Assembly: GCF_002000485.1 (NCBI RefSeq)
Contig: NZ_MLAJ01000002.1
Span: 310,001-374,000, forward strand
Length of the DNA: 64,000 nucleotides
Source of the DNA: Rodentibacter ratti
GTDB taxonomy: Bacteria; Pseudomonadota; Gammaproteobacteria; Enterobacterales; Pasteurellaceae
Reading direction: 5' to 3'
The notes below the pieces were generated by a model that was not told the DNA's origin, ran no database searches, and saw nothing but the letters and a program-made list of their open reading frames with translations. The position numbers and the translations under genes are program-made. This document shows, in pieces, positions 1 to 9,759 of the stretch. Numbering within the stretch: the first letter of the stretch is position 1; the number at the start of each line of letters is the position of its first letter.

Positions 1-11
1 GCATCAAACTA

Positions 12-86
12 CTAATAGCCAGTGCTACCTTTCAATAACAGGCAAAGTAGAGTAATGATGACCAATTTAATTGTGAAGTTAGTCAT
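12..86 (-). CDS. Candidate small hydrophobic peptide (24 aa), possible type I toxin-like
   Basis: A 24-codon reading frame begins ATG at 86 and stops with TAG at 12. It has a good ribosome site, AAGGA seven bases before the ATG. The peptide starts MTNFTIKLVIITLLCLLL and ends KGSTGY, so it is a single short membrane-spanning stretch with a polar tail, the general design of Ibs-like type I toxins. An extended -10 element (TGCTATGAT read on the minus strand, 195-203) would give a leader of about 100 nt with inverted repeats. A plus-strand RNA candidate overlaps that leader. I know of no named family that matches. It could be a chance frame, so the call rests on the combination of signals. Confidence 0.35.
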   Translation of the reverse strand: MTNFTIKLVIITLLCLLLKGSTGY

Positions 87-111
87 ATTTTTATCCTTGA
101 TATGATTAACA

Positions 112-234
112 ATCAGGATCTACGATATAGCCCGACAGCGGCAACTGGCGGACCATCTTAGTAGATCCGCCTCTGCTCAAAGAGCATTAAAAAAATCATA
201 GCATGAAGCCTGTAAATTTAAACAGGCTTTTTTT
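112..234 (+). ncRNA. Candidate structured small RNA ending at an intrinsic terminator, antisense to the leader of the 24-aa frame
   Basis: An extended -10 (TGATATGAT, 98-106) would start a plus-strand transcript near 112, and the hairpin plus T-run at 206-234 would end it, giving an RNA of about 120 nt. Inside are two mutually exclusive helices: GGATCTAC (116-123) with GTAGATCC (161-168), and GGCGGA (147-152) with TCCGCC (166-171). There is also a small GCTC/GAGC hairpin at 175-185. The -35 region is poor. The alternative is that this is only the trailer of a gene lying before the window. It does not resemble 6S, 4.5S, tmRNA or RNase P RNA. Confidence 0.35.
206..234 (+). terminator. Rho-independent terminator upstream of tgt
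   Basis: AAGCCTGT (206-213) pairs perfectly with ACAGGCTT (222-229) and is followed by a run of T. It separates whatever lies upstream from tgt. Confidence 0.8.
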
Positions 235-268
235 ATTAATGAAAATCTTCGAACTGTTTATTCGTTGA

Positions 269-1441
<1,173 letters not shown>

Positions 1442-1446
1442 AGCAC

Positions 1447-1477
1447 AAAAAGTGCGGCCATTTTTGACCGCACTTTT
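1447..1477 (+). terminator. Terminator made of inverted uptake signal sequences
   Basis: AAAAGTGCGG (1447-1456) and CCGCACTTTT (1468-1477) form a perfect stem with a trailing T stretch just after tgt. This is the first of several uptake-signal pairs used as terminators in the window. Confidence 0.75.
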
Positions 1478-1498
1478 CACACGAAGAGAAGGAAAATT

Positions 1499-2011
1499 AT
1501 GCAAATTCTTGAACCTCAGCAATTCGCCAGTTGGAATGAACCCATTGAAATGCTTTATGCCTGCCATAGCAAAGTAAAACGCTTTTGTCATCAACTCAGT
1601 ATTTTACCGAGTTATCTAGAGAAAAACGGCGTGAACCAAGCCGTACTGAATGATGTAAAAATTATCTTACAATATTTTAATTGTGCAGCTCCGCTTCATC
1701 ACGATGATGAGGAAAAAGACTTTTTTCCTGCCTTAATGCGTAAAGCGCCGGAAATTCAATCACAGGTGGAAGAATTAGAACGCCAACATATTGATTTACA
1801 CAAAAACTGGTTTGAACTTTCTAAACAATTAGAAGAATTAATCGCACAAAAAACTGACGAAATAGATTTGGCGCTCGTTCAGCGATTCATATCGGGTTAC
1901 GCTAACCACATTGCTATTGAAGAACCGCTTTTTGAATTAGGCAAGCAGTATTTAACCGAAACTGAATTGAAGGCGATTGGGCAAGTTATGTCAAATCGGC
2001 GTCATCCTTGA
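1499..2011 (+). CDS. Hemerythrin HHE domain protein
   Basis: A 170-aa, mostly helical cytoplasmic protein with the spaced His and acidic residues of the hemerythrin HHE cation-binding fold: His23 (YACHSKV), LHHDDEEKDFF with His67/His68, QHIDLHK near 97-101, and YANHIAIEE near 138. Such proteins bind a di-iron centre and act in oxygen, nitric oxide or iron-sulfur repair responses. The exact role here is unknown. AAGGA lies before the ATG. The stop codon is three bases from the ATG of the TusA-like gene, so the two are almost certainly co-translated. Confidence 0.85.
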   Translation: MQILEPQQFASWNEPIEMLYACHSKVKRFCHQLSILPSYLEKNGVNQAVLNDVKIILQYFNCAAPLHHDDEEKDFFPALMRKAPEIQSQVEELERQHIDLHKNWFELSKQLEELIAQKTDEIDLALVQRFISGYANHIAIEEPLFELGKQYLTETELKAIGQVMSNRRHP

Positions 2012-2014
2012 GTG

Positions 2015-2230
2015 ATGGACTATCAACTTGATACGCGAGGTTATCGCTGCCCTTTGCCATTACTGATGATAAAAAAAGCTTTGGCAAGCCTAGGGGAAAA
2101 CGACAGGTTATTGGTACTCATTTCAACAGAAAGCAGTAAAAAGGAAATTGAGCAGCTGTGCGAAAGCTTGGATTGTTTATATCAGCGAAATGAAGAGCAT
2201 TCATTTATTCTTCGTAAGCGTGCAAAATAA
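2015..2230 (+). CDS. TusA/SirA-like sulfur carrier family protein
   Basis: A 71-aa protein of the TusA family (beta-alpha-beta fold). The signature CPxP motif is present near the N-terminus (RGYRCPLPLLMIKKAL), with the cysteine that carries sulfur as a persulfide in characterised members. I prefer the ATG at 2015; a GTG at 2012 in the same frame is the alternative. It follows the hemerythrin gene with effectively no gap, suggesting a shared redox or sulfur-trafficking role. Whether it is the true TusA of tRNA 2-thiolation or a paralogue cannot be told from this sequence. Confidence 0.8.
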   Translation: MDYQLDTRGYRCPLPLLMIKKALASLGENDRLLVLISTESSKKEIEQLCESLDCLYQRNEEHSFILRKRAK

Positions 2231-2374
2231 GCTTGCTCGTGGTAGGTTTTTATAAAAAAATCGCCATTCTTTGTCACTTTCAATTACAAATACACAAAGG
2301 ATTACTACATTCAATTCTGTGATTTATTTCCCTCAATTTCACTTAATTGAATAACACCTACTGAGTAAAATCAC

Positions 2375-2380
2375 TATAAT
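2375..2380 (+). promoter_or_regulatory. Possible -10 element of the YeiH-family gene
   Basis: A perfect TATAAT lies 43 bases before the start codon. No good -35 sits at the right distance, so this is tentative. Confidence 0.35.
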
Positions 2381-2422
2381 TAATTACCTGCCGTATGGTT
2401 TTAGCCTAAAGAGAGAATAATA

Positions 2423-3430
2423 ATGAAAAATTTAAACTTAATTTGGGGATTGTTTTTAGTATTAGTGATTACTGCAGTCGCCTTTTTAATTAGTCATAAT
2501 GAATGGGTAATGACCCTCAATATCAGTGCATTAACCTTAGCGATTGTCATTGGTATTCTATGTGGCAACACGTTCTATCATAAAATCGAAAATTTTACGC
2601 ATCTCGGTGTAACCTTCGCTAAAGGAAAACTGCTACGCCTCGGCATTATTTTGTATGGTTTCAGAATTACTCTACAAGATATCGGGCAAGTGGGAGTCAA
2701 TGCCGTATTAGCCGATGCTACTATGTTAATATTGACGTTTGTGATCACCTGCTGGATTGGGATTAAAGTCTTAAAAATCGACAAACAAATCGTTTATCTC
2801 ACCGGTGCGGGGTGCAGTATTTGCGGTGCGGCAGCGATTATTGCGAGCGAACCGGTGGTAAAAGCCCCCTCTTACAAAGTTTCTGTTGCCGTAGCGTTAA
2901 TCGTTATTTTCGGCACAATTTCTATGTTTTTATACCCTGTTCTTTATCCTATTTTGATTGATTTTATTAATCCCCATCAATTTGGTATTTACATCGGTTC
3001 TTCCGTACACGAAGTCGCCCAAGTTTATGCAGCAGGAAGTAATATTAGCCCGGTTGTCGCTGATGTTGCAGTGGTTTCAAAAATGATACGAGTGATGATG
3101 CTTGCGCCTTTTTTACTCGCCTTATCTTATTTTTTACACAAAGATGAAGAACAAAAGCACGCAATTTCAATTCCTTATTTTGCGTTGATGTTTATCCTCG
3201 TTGCCGTATTTAATTCTTTTAACTTATTACCGACCGAATGGGTGAATATACTGGTTCAAATTGATACTATTTTGTTAATGGCAGCTATGGCAGGACTAGG
3301 ATTAACCACCAATGTGAGCACAGTGAAACAGGCCGGATTAAAGCCACTTTTACTAGGCGCCTTCGTCTTTGTATGGTTGGTTGTTGGTGGGTTCGGTGTT
3401 AACTTACTGCTTTATCACTTATTAGGCTGA
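2423..3430 (+). CDS. YeiH/UPF0324 family inner membrane protein (putative sulfate exporter family)
   Basis: A 335-aa polytopic membrane protein with about ten hydrophobic segments. It shows the family's conserved stretch GAGCSICGAAAIIASEPVV (near 129-147) and SVHEVAQVYAAG. This matches the conserved hypothetical family that includes E. coli YeiH. No transport substrate has been firmly shown for most members. It stands alone with its own leader (2231-2422), and the LysR regulator often found beside such genes is absent. Confidence 0.85.
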   Translation: MKNLNLIWGLFLVLVITAVAFLISHNEWVMTLNISALTLAIVIGILCGNTFYHKIENFTHLGVTFAKGKLLRLGIILYGFRITLQDIGQVGVNAVLADATMLILTFVITCWIGIKVLKIDKQIVYLTGAGCSICGAAAIIASEPVVKAPSYKVSVAVALIVIFGTISMFLYPVLYPILIDFINPHQFGIYIGSSVHEVAQVYAAGSNISPVVADVAVVSKMIRVMMLAPFLLALSYFLHKDEEQKHAISIPYFALMFILVAVFNSFNLLPTEWVNILVQIDTILLMAAMAGLGLTTNVSTVKQAGLKPLLLGAFVFVWLVVGGFGVNLLLYHLLG

Positions 3431-3530
3431 TTTTTCTCTCGCAAAAGTAACGAAGAGGCATTGAAATGCACGAATAAGATAATTGAGAAGGAAGAAATTC
3501 AGTAAATTATGTAACTGACTCAATATGCTT

Positions 3531-3559
3531 TTCACATTTTGTACGATTTATGGTATTTT
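3531..3559 (+). promoter_or_regulatory. Promoter of yajC-secD-secF
   Basis: TTCACA (3531-3536) and TATTTT (3554-3559) are 17 bases apart, about 45 bases before yajC, a credible sigma-70 promoter. Confidence 0.5.
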
Positions 3560-3602
3560 ATCGCCCGATTTTCAACTCAAATTTAAATAAGGAAAACATC
3601 AA

Positions 3603-3896
3603 ATGGAAGCTCAAAGCCCAATGTCCACGTTAATTATTTTCGTGATTTTCGGTTTAATTTTTTACTTTATGATTTACCGCCCACAAGCAAAACGTAATAA
3701 AGAACACAAAAAATTAATGTCTGAATTAGCTAAAGGCTCAGAAGTGTTAACGGCCGGTGGTTTAATGGGAAAAATCACTAAAGTGATTGAAGACAATAAC
3801 AGCGTAGTGATTGCATTAAATGAAACAACGGAAATCACGCTCAACCGTAACTATATTGTGACTATTCTTCCAAAAGGTTCTGTAAAGACCCTTTAA
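3603..3896 (+). CDS. yajC: Sec translocon accessory subunit YajC
   Basis: A 97-aa single-pass inner membrane protein. One transmembrane helix (about 9-26) is followed by a basic stretch (YRPQAKRNKEHKK) and a small cytoplasmic domain. YajC joins SecD and SecF in the holotranslocon. The family pattern YFMIYRPQAKR is intact. AAGGAAAA precedes the ATG, and secD begins 24 bases downstream, the classic yajC-secD-secF operon. Confidence 0.95.
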   Translation: MEAQSPMSTLIIFVIFGLIFYFMIYRPQAKRNKEHKKLMSELAKGSEVLTAGGLMGKITKVIEDNNSVVIALNETTEITLNRNYIVTILPKGSVKTL

Positions 3897-3920
3897 TCCT
3901 CCATTCATAAAGGGACAACT

Positions 3921-5771
3921 ATGTTAAATCGTTACCCATTATGGAAGAATCTAATGGTGATCCTTGTGGTCGCCATTGGTGTTTTATACTCTCTTCCAAA
4001 TATTTATGGTGAAGATCCCGCAGTGCAAATTTCAGGTACTCGTGGACAACAAGCCAATACGGCTACATTAGGACAAGTTCAAGAAGTCTTAAAAGCCAAT
4101 AATCTTCCAACAAAATCTATTGTTCTTGAACAAGGCTCTATTTTAGCCCGCTTCAATAATACGGATGATCAATTACTTGCTAAGGATAAAATTGCCGAAA
4201 AACTCGGTACAAACTATAGCACGGCTTTAAACCTTGCACCTGCGACTCCGGCTTGGTTAAGCAGCATTGGGGCAAACCCAATGAAATGGGGTCTGGATCT
4301 ACGAGGCGGGGTACGTTTTCTGATGGAAGTGGATATGAACTCCGCTCTCGCCAAACGTCAAGAACAATTACAAGACACATTACGTAACGATCTCCGCAAA
4401 GAAAAAATTCAGTACACGGGAATTAAAAACGCCGAGCATTTTGGTACGACGATTACCCTTGCTAATCCTGATCAACTCTCAAAAGCAGCCCGTATCATTC
4501 GCCAAGCTCATCCAACATTAGACATAACGGATTCGGATAAGGATACATTAAATTTGTCGCTTTCCACAACCGCACTTAATGAAGCACGCGATTTGGCAAT
4601 TGAACAAAACTTAACAATTTTGCGTAAACGTGTTTCAGAGTTAGGCGTAGCGGAAGCAGTCATACAACGCCAAGGTGCAGAACGTATCGTAATTGAATTA
4701 CCGGGTGTACAGGATACTGCTCGTGCAAAAGAAATTCTCGGTGCAACAGCAACCCTTGAATTCCGTATGGTGAATTCTACTGTGAATGCAGAGGCTGCGG
4801 CTCGAGGAGTGATTCCAGCGGATTCAGAAGTAAAATATAATCGTGAAGGTCAACCTGTCGTATTATTAAAACGCCCATCTTTAGGTGGAGAACATATTAT
4901 CAATTCTAGTGCAGCTCTCGACCATCAATCCGGTATGCCACAGGTAAGCGTAACCTTAGATAGCGAAGGTGGGGAGCAAATGCTTCAACTCACCAAAAAA
5001 TACTATAAAAAACCGATGGCAACTCTTTATGTGGAATATAAAGATAACGGCAAGAAAGATGAGAATGGCAAAACCATTCTTGAGAAAAGCGAAGAAGTTA
5101 TCAATGTCGCCACAATTCAGGCACGCTTTGGTGCTAACTTCCAAATTACCGGTGTTGGTAGCATGGCTGAGGCCAATAATCTTTCCACCTTATTAAAATC
5201 AGGTGCGCTAATCGCCCCGGTACAAATTGTGGAAGAGCGCACTATCGGTCCATCACTCGGTGCACAAAATGTTGAGCAAGGTATGAATGCCAGCTTTTGG
5301 GGATTAATCGCCGTTATCGTATTTATGCTTGTCTACTATAAGCTCTTTGGTATTATCGCAAGCCTTGCAATGGTTATTAATATTGTCTTGCTCGTTGGTT
5401 TGATGTCTATTCTTCCGGGGGCAACATTGTCTATGCCGGGGATTGCAGGTATCGTGCTAACCCTTGGAATGTCCGTTGATGCCAACGTGTTGATCTTTGA
5501 ACGGATCAAAGAAGAAATCCGCAATGGGCGCCCGATTCAGCAAGCGATTAATGAAGGTTACAACGGCGCATTTACTTCCATTTTTGATGCAAACCTAACG
5601 ACCATCTTAACAGCTATTATTCTCTATGCTGTGGGAACCGGCCCGATTCAAGGCTTCGCAATTACCCTTTCATTAGGTGTTGCAATTTCCATGTTTACTG
5701 CCATTACCGGAACGCGCGCGCTTGTGAACGCAATTTATGGTGGCAAACGTGTTGAAAAACTTTCTATTTAA
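3921..5771 (+). CDS. secD: Protein translocase subunit SecD
   Basis: With SecF it uses the proton gradient to pull exported proteins through SecYEG. The 616-aa protein has an N-terminal membrane helix (about 9-26), a large periplasmic region including the conserved DLRGGVRFLMEVD segment (near 125-137), and a C-terminal block of five membrane helices from about residue 455. That block contains LGMSVDANVLIFERIKEE, a conserved RND-superfamily motif. Length and order match E. coli SecD. AAGGGACA precedes the ATG. Confidence 0.97.
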   Translation: MLNRYPLWKNLMVILVVAIGVLYSLPNIYGEDPAVQISGTRGQQANTATLGQVQEVLKANNLPTKSIVLEQGSILARFNNTDDQLLAKDKIAEKLGTNYSTALNLAPATPAWLSSIGANPMKWGLDLRGGVRFLMEVDMNSALAKRQEQLQDTLRNDLRKEKIQYTGIKNAEHFGTTITLANPDQLSKAARIIRQAHPTLDITDSDKDTLNLSLSTTALNEARDLAIEQNLTILRKRVSELGVAEAVIQRQGAERIVIELPGVQDTARAKEILGATATLEFRMVNSTVNAEAAARGVIPADSEVKYNREGQPVVLLKRPSLGGEHIINSSAALDHQSGMPQVSVTLDSEGGEQMLQLTKKYYKKPMATLYVEYKDNGKKDENGKTILEKSEEVINVATIQARFGANFQITGVGSMAEANNLSTLLKSGALIAPVQIVEERTIGPSLGAQNVEQGMNASFWGLIAVIVFMLVYYKLFGIIASLAMVINIVLLVGLMSILPGATLSMPGIAGIVLTLGMSVDANVLIFERIKEEIRNGRPIQQAINEGYNGAFTSIFDANLTTILTAIILYAVGTGPIQGFAITLSLGVAISMFTAITGTRALVNAIYGGKRVEKLSI

Positions 5772-5782
5772 TTGAGGTGACT

Positions 5783-6757
5783 ATGACACTTTTTGCAAGA
5801 GATAAAAACGGACATCTCATCAAAGAAATTAACGGAATTAAACTCCCGTTCCCATTAGCAGAATTTATGAAAGTACGTAAATGGGGCTACATCGTTTCAG
5901 CACTTTTTATGGCGATTTCAATGTTTTTTATCGTCACAAAAGGCTTTAACTGGGGATTAGATTTTACCGGTGGTGTGGTATTTGATACTCACTTTTCTCA
6001 AACGGCAAATCTTGAGCAGATCCGTGACAAGTTGAAAGAAAACGGTATTGAAAGCCCTATTGTGCAAACTACGGGATCTGTTCAAGATGTGATGATTCGT
6101 TTACCGGCTTCTGATAACGATTCAGGTATTGGTGATCGAGTAAAATCAATGTTGGTGGAACTTGATTCAGGAATTCAAATTAAGAGTATTGAGTTCGTTG
6201 GACCTAACGTAGGCGAAGAATTAGCACAAGGCGCAGTTTATGCTACTTTAGCCACACTGGCGATGATGCTAATTTATATCGGTTCACGTTTTGAATGGCG
6301 TTTAGGCTTAGGCGGGATCGCCTCACTCGCCCACGATGTCGTGATTACCCTTGGCGTATTTTCAGCCCTACAAGTAGAAATGGATTTAACCTTCGTGGCT
6401 GCGATCCTGTCTGTAGTGGGATATTCCATCAATGATAGTATCGTTGTGTTTGACCGGGTTCGTGAAAATTTCCGAAAAATCAGACGATTGGATACGATTG
6501 ATATTATCGATGTTTCCCTAACCCAAACCTTATCAAGAACAATCATGACTTCCGCAACAACCTTAATTGTGGTTATCGCCTTGTTCTTCTTCGGTGGTCC
6601 GTCTATTCATAACTTCTCTCTCGCATTACTCGTCGGGATTGGGTTCGGTACGTATTCCTCCATCTTTATCGCTATTGCCATTGCCTATGATGTTGGCTTG
6701 AGACGTGAACATATGATCCCTCCAAAAGTAGATAAAGAAGTGGATGATCTCCCTTAA
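5783..6757 (+). CDS. secF: Protein translocase subunit SecF
   Basis: Partner of SecD. The protein (324 aa) has a first membrane helix near residues 35-53, the conserved GLDFTGGVVFDTHF segment, and a C-terminal group of five helices with SVVGYSINDSIVVFDRVREN. I chose the ATG at 5783 because GAGG (5774-5777) sits at proper spacing. An in-frame GTG at 5777 overlaps that site and is unlikely. The gene is 11 bases after secD and ends at an uptake-signal terminator. Confidence 0.96.
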   Translation: MTLFARDKNGHLIKEINGIKLPFPLAEFMKVRKWGYIVSALFMAISMFFIVTKGFNWGLDFTGGVVFDTHFSQTANLEQIRDKLKENGIESPIVQTTGSVQDVMIRLPASDNDSGIGDRVKSMLVELDSGIQIKSIEFVGPNVGEELAQGAVYATLATLAMMLIYIGSRFEWRLGLGGIASLAHDVVITLGVFSALQVEMDLTFVAAILSVVGYSINDSIVVFDRVRENFRKIRRLDTIDIIDVSLTQTLSRTIMTSATTLIVVIALFFFGGPSIHNFSLALLVGIGFGTYSSIFIAIAIAYDVGLRREHMIPPKVDKEVDDLP

Positions 6758-6763
6758 TCAATT

Positions 6764-6792
6764 AAAAGTGCGGTCAAAATTACCGCACTTTT
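6764..6792 (+). terminator. Terminator made of inverted uptake signals after secF
   Basis: AAAAGTGCGGT (6764-6774) pairs with ACCGCACTTTT (6782-6792), followed by T-rich sequence. Confidence 0.8.
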
Positions 6793-6822
6793 TCTTTTTT
6801 CCAATATTATGTAATTAAAATT

Positions 6823-6890
6823 CGGACACACGCAGTGTGCCCCTACATTCTGTAAAATTTCTGTTTTTGTGCATTTGCGACATAATACCG
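6823..6890 (+). repeat. Dispersed intergenic repeat with a REP-like palindrome, single copy
   Basis: This 68-base stretch is repeated at 44042-44110 in the opposite orientation, with about five substitutions and one single-base gap. Its first part, read on the minus strand, is GTAG followed by the palindrome GGGCACACTGCGTGTGTCC, the layout of repetitive extragenic palindromes. The remaining 44 bases are also conserved, so the unit is longer than the palindrome. Confidence 0.8.
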
Positions 6891-6906
6891 CTTTTTTTCA
6901 ACCCCA

Positions 6907-6938
6907 AAGGCAGTTTCTCCTGCCTTTTCTTCTTTCTA
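6907..6938 (+). terminator. Orphan hairpin with T-rich tail
   Basis: AAAGGCAG (6907-6914) pairs with CTGCCTTT (6921-6928), followed by TTCTTCTTT. It lies beyond the secF terminator with no gene between, so it may be a back-up terminator or end a short unannotated transcript. Confidence 0.45.
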
Positions 6939-6987
6939 AAAGAATAATTACAAGAAAAATATTTTCCAAAGTATAAATTTCTTCTTT

Positions 6988-7024
6988 TTATATAAAAAAT
7001 AAGCGGCGATATTCACCGCCGCTA
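6988..7024 (-). terminator. glyA terminator
   Basis: AGCGGCG (7002-7008) pairs with CGCCGCT (7017-7023). On the minus strand the stem is followed by TTATTTTTTATAT. Confidence 0.75.
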
Positions 7025-7046
7025 ACATACATCTGTCCGCTCAATA

Positions 7047-8312
7047 TTAAGCAGGATAAACAGGAAGACGTTTACAAATTGCTAATACTTTTTCTTTGGT
7101 TGATTCAATGACTTGTTCTTCGTTTTCTTTGCCAAGTACATCTAAAATATCACACATCCAACCGGCTAAATCACGACAATCTTGCTCATTAAAGCCACGA
7201 CGGGTTACCGATGGCGTACCCACACGAATACCGGAAGTCACAAATGGTTTTTGCGGATCATTTGGTACCGAGTTTTTATTCACGGTAATATTTGCTTTAC
7301 CTAATGCCGCATCAGCCGCTTTACCGGTTAAGCCTTGTTTGATGAAACTAACCAAGAACAAATGATTTTCTGTGCCATTTGATACGACATCATAACCACG
7401 TTGTTTGAATACTTCGACCATCGCCTTCGCATTTTTCAATACGTTAGCTTGATACACTTTATATTCCGGTTCTAGCGCTTCTTTAAAACATACCGCTTTT
7501 GCCGCAATAATGTGAACTAATGGGCCACCCTGATTAGCCGGGAATACGGAAGATTGTAATTTTTTATAGATTTCTTCATCACAACAAGAAGAAAGAATTA
7601 AACCACCACGTGGACCACCTAAGGTTTTATGGGTGGTGGTGGTCACAACATGAGCGTGCGGTAACGGATTCGGATATAATCCCGCTGCAATTAAGCCTGC
7701 TACGTGTGCCATATCCACGAATAAATATGCGCCCACCTCATCGGCAATTTCACGCATTTTAGCCCAATCCACCACTTGGGAATAGGCAGAGAAACCGGCA
7801 ACAATCATTTTGGGTTTCGCTTCTAACGCTTTTTGACGTACATCTTCGTAATCAATTAAACCGTCCGCGGTGATACCATAAAGCACCGAATTATAGATTT
7901 TACCGGAGAAGCTGACTTTTGCACCATGTGTTAAATGGCCACCATGTGCCAAGTCCATTCCGAGAATCGTATCGCCTGCGTTAATTAACGCCCCATACAC
8001 CGCAGCATTCGCTTGTGATCCTGAGTGAGGTTGCACATTGACATAATCTGCACCAAATAATTCTTTTGCACGATCAATGGCAAGTTGTTCCACAATGTCT
8101 GCATACTCACAACCACCGTAGTAACGTTTACCCGGATAGCCTTCCGCATATTTATTGGTAAATTGACATCCCTGAGCCTCCATGACACGTGGGCTGGCAT
8201 AGTTTTCAGAAGCGATTAATTCGATATGTTCTTCTTGGCGACGATTTTCATCTAAAATCGCTTGCCATAGTACCGGATCGTAATCAGCGATATTCATATT
8301 TTTAGTAAACAT
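7047..8312 (-). CDS. glyA: Serine hydroxymethyltransferase
   Basis: PLP enzyme interconverting serine and glycine while charging tetrahydrofolate with a one-carbon unit. The 421-aa length is typical. The PLP-binding lysine lies in [16 protein letters not shown] (near residue 230), with the N-terminal substrate segment [23 protein letters not shown] lies before the ATG. It feeds formyl-folate to the purine genes purD and purH next to it. I see no convincing PurR site upstream. Confidence 0.97.
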   Translation of the reverse strand: MFTKNMNIADYDPVLWQAILDENRRQEEHIELIASENYASPRVMEAQGCQFTNKYAEGYPGKRYYGGCEYADIVEQLAIDRAKELFGADYVNVQPHSGSQANAAVYGALINAGDTILGMDLAHGGHLTHGAKVSFSGKIYNSVLYGITADGLIDYEDVRQKALEAKPKMIVAGFSAYSQVVDWAKMREIADEVGAYLFVDMAHVAGLIAAGLYPNPLPHAHVVTTTTHKTLGGPRGGLILSSCCDEEIYKKLQSSVFPANQGGPLVHIIAAKAVCFKEALEPEYKVYQANVLKNAKAMVEVFKQRGYDVVSNGTENHLFLVSFIKQGLTGKAADAALGKANITVNKNSVPNDPQKPFVTSGIRVGTPSVTRRGFNEQDCRDLAGWMCDILDVLGKENEEQVIESTKEKVLAICKRLPVYPA

Positions 8313-8444
8313 TGTGTTCTCCTGTTATGTGATTGCGATATATAGTGTAACCGCTTATTGATTTAAACTTAATTAAAATTTAGTACATATTTTTTCATCT
8401 AAGGAATGAAAAAGATTCATAGGAAAAGAGCGGTCATTTTTCCT

Positions 8445-9734
8445 TTATTTTTTCTGCTCACGCTGAACTGCACGATAGCCGATGTCACGGCGATAAAAAC
8501 GCCCGTTCCATTGGATCTGTTCGGCAAGTTTCAAGGCTTTTTGTTGTGCTTCAAATACGCTATCGCCTAAGGCAGTGGCACATAATACACGGCCGCCATT
8601 AGTTAGCAATTTTCCTTCTTTCGCTTCTACACCCGCTAAGAAAACTTTTTCATTTTCCACCGCACTTTGTGGCAAACCGTGGATTTCATCGCCTTTGCGA
8701 TAATCGCCTGGATAACCTTCTGCTGCTAATACAATGCCGAGCGAGGCTTTAGGATTCCATTGGGATTGAATTTCATCTAATTTACCTTCACAGGCCTTAA
8801 GGCAAAGTTCAACCAGATCAGATTCTAAACGTAACATAATCGGTTGGGTTTCCGGATCACCGAAACGGCAGTTAAATTCGATCACTTTCGGCTGACCGTT
8901 TGGCATAATCATCAAACCGGCATATAAAAAACCGGTGTAAACATTACCTTCCGCCTCCATCCCGTTTACCGTTGGATAGATCACTTCCTTCATTATGCGA
9001 TCGTGAATTTCAGGTGTCACCACCGGGGCCGGTGAATAAGCCCCCATTCCCCCCGTATTCAATCCCGTATCATTCTCGCCTACACGTTTATGATCTTGAC
9101 TAGTTGCCATCGGCTCGACATTTTTGCCATCTACCATCACAATAAAACTGGCTTCTTCGCCATCTAAAAACTCTTCTATCACCACACGGCTGCCTGCTTC
9201 ACCAAAGGCGTTGCCTGATAGCATATCACGCACCGCATCTTCCGCTTCCTGCAAGTTCATCGCTACAATCACACCTTTTCCTGCCGCCAAGCCATCTGCT
9301 TTCACCACAATCGGCGCACCTTTTTCACGCAAATAGGCCAATGCTGGCTCGACTTCAGTGAAATTTTGATATTCCGCAGTAGGAATTTTGTGACGGGCTA
9401 AGAAATCTTTAGTAAAGGCTTTTGACCCCTCTAATTGTGCTGCGGCTTGGGTTGGTCCGAAAATTTTTAATCCTGCTGCACGGAACGCATCGACCACTCC
9501 AATAACAAGCGGCGCTTCAGGCCCAACAATGGTTAAGTCGATTTGATTATCTTGAGCAAATTTAACAAGTGCCGGAATATCGGTAACCGCAATATTCACG
9601 TTTTCGACATTCTGTTCCATTGCTGTTCCCGCATTACCAGGGGCAACAAACACTTTCTTAGCTAATGGGGATTGCGCTGCTTTCCAAGCAAGTGCGTGTT
9701 CACGACCGCCGTTTCCGATAATTAAAATATTCAT
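8445..9734 (-). CDS. purD: Phosphoribosylamine-glycine ligase
   Basis: Second step of purine synthesis: joins phosphoribosylamine to glycine with ATP. At 429 aa it equals the usual PurD length. Landmarks are the N-terminal MNILIIGNGGREHALAW, the ATP-grasp region KADGLAAGKGVIVA, and EFNCRFGDPETQ. The start at 9734 is supported by AAGGA seven bases away and by family alignment. An in-frame extension to 9779 is rejected because it crosses the hairpin cluster. It lies downstream of purH in the same direction, separated by about 150 bases rich in stem-loops. Confidence 0.97.
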   Translation of the reverse strand: MNILIIGNGGREHALAWKAAQSPLAKKVFVAPGNAGTAMEQNVENVNIAVTDIPALVKFAQDNQIDLTIVGPEAPLVIGVVDAFRAAGLKIFGPTQAAAQLEGSKAFTKDFLARHKIPTAEYQNFTEVEPALAYLREKGAPIVVKADGLAAGKGVIVAMNLQEAEDAVRDMLSGNAFGEAGSRVVIEEFLDGEEASFIVMVDGKNVEPMATSQDHKRVGENDTGLNTGGMGAYSPAPVVTPEIHDRIMKEVIYPTVNGMEAEGNVYTGFLYAGLMIMPNGQPKVIEFNCRFGDPETQPIMLRLESDLVELCLKACEGKLDEIQSQWNPKASLGIVLAAEGYPGDYRKGDEIHGLPQSAVENEKVFLAGVEAKEGKLLTNGGRVLCATALGDSVFEAQQKALKLAEQIQWNGRFYRRDIGYRAVQREQKK

Positions 9735-9759
9735 AATGTGTCCTTGTGTATCCAACTTT

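Noticed and set aside
55..105. A 16-codon hydrophobic plus-strand frame opposite the minus-strand peptide
   Set aside because: No ribosome site of quality. It arises because the region is a near palindrome, so it is mentioned but not called.
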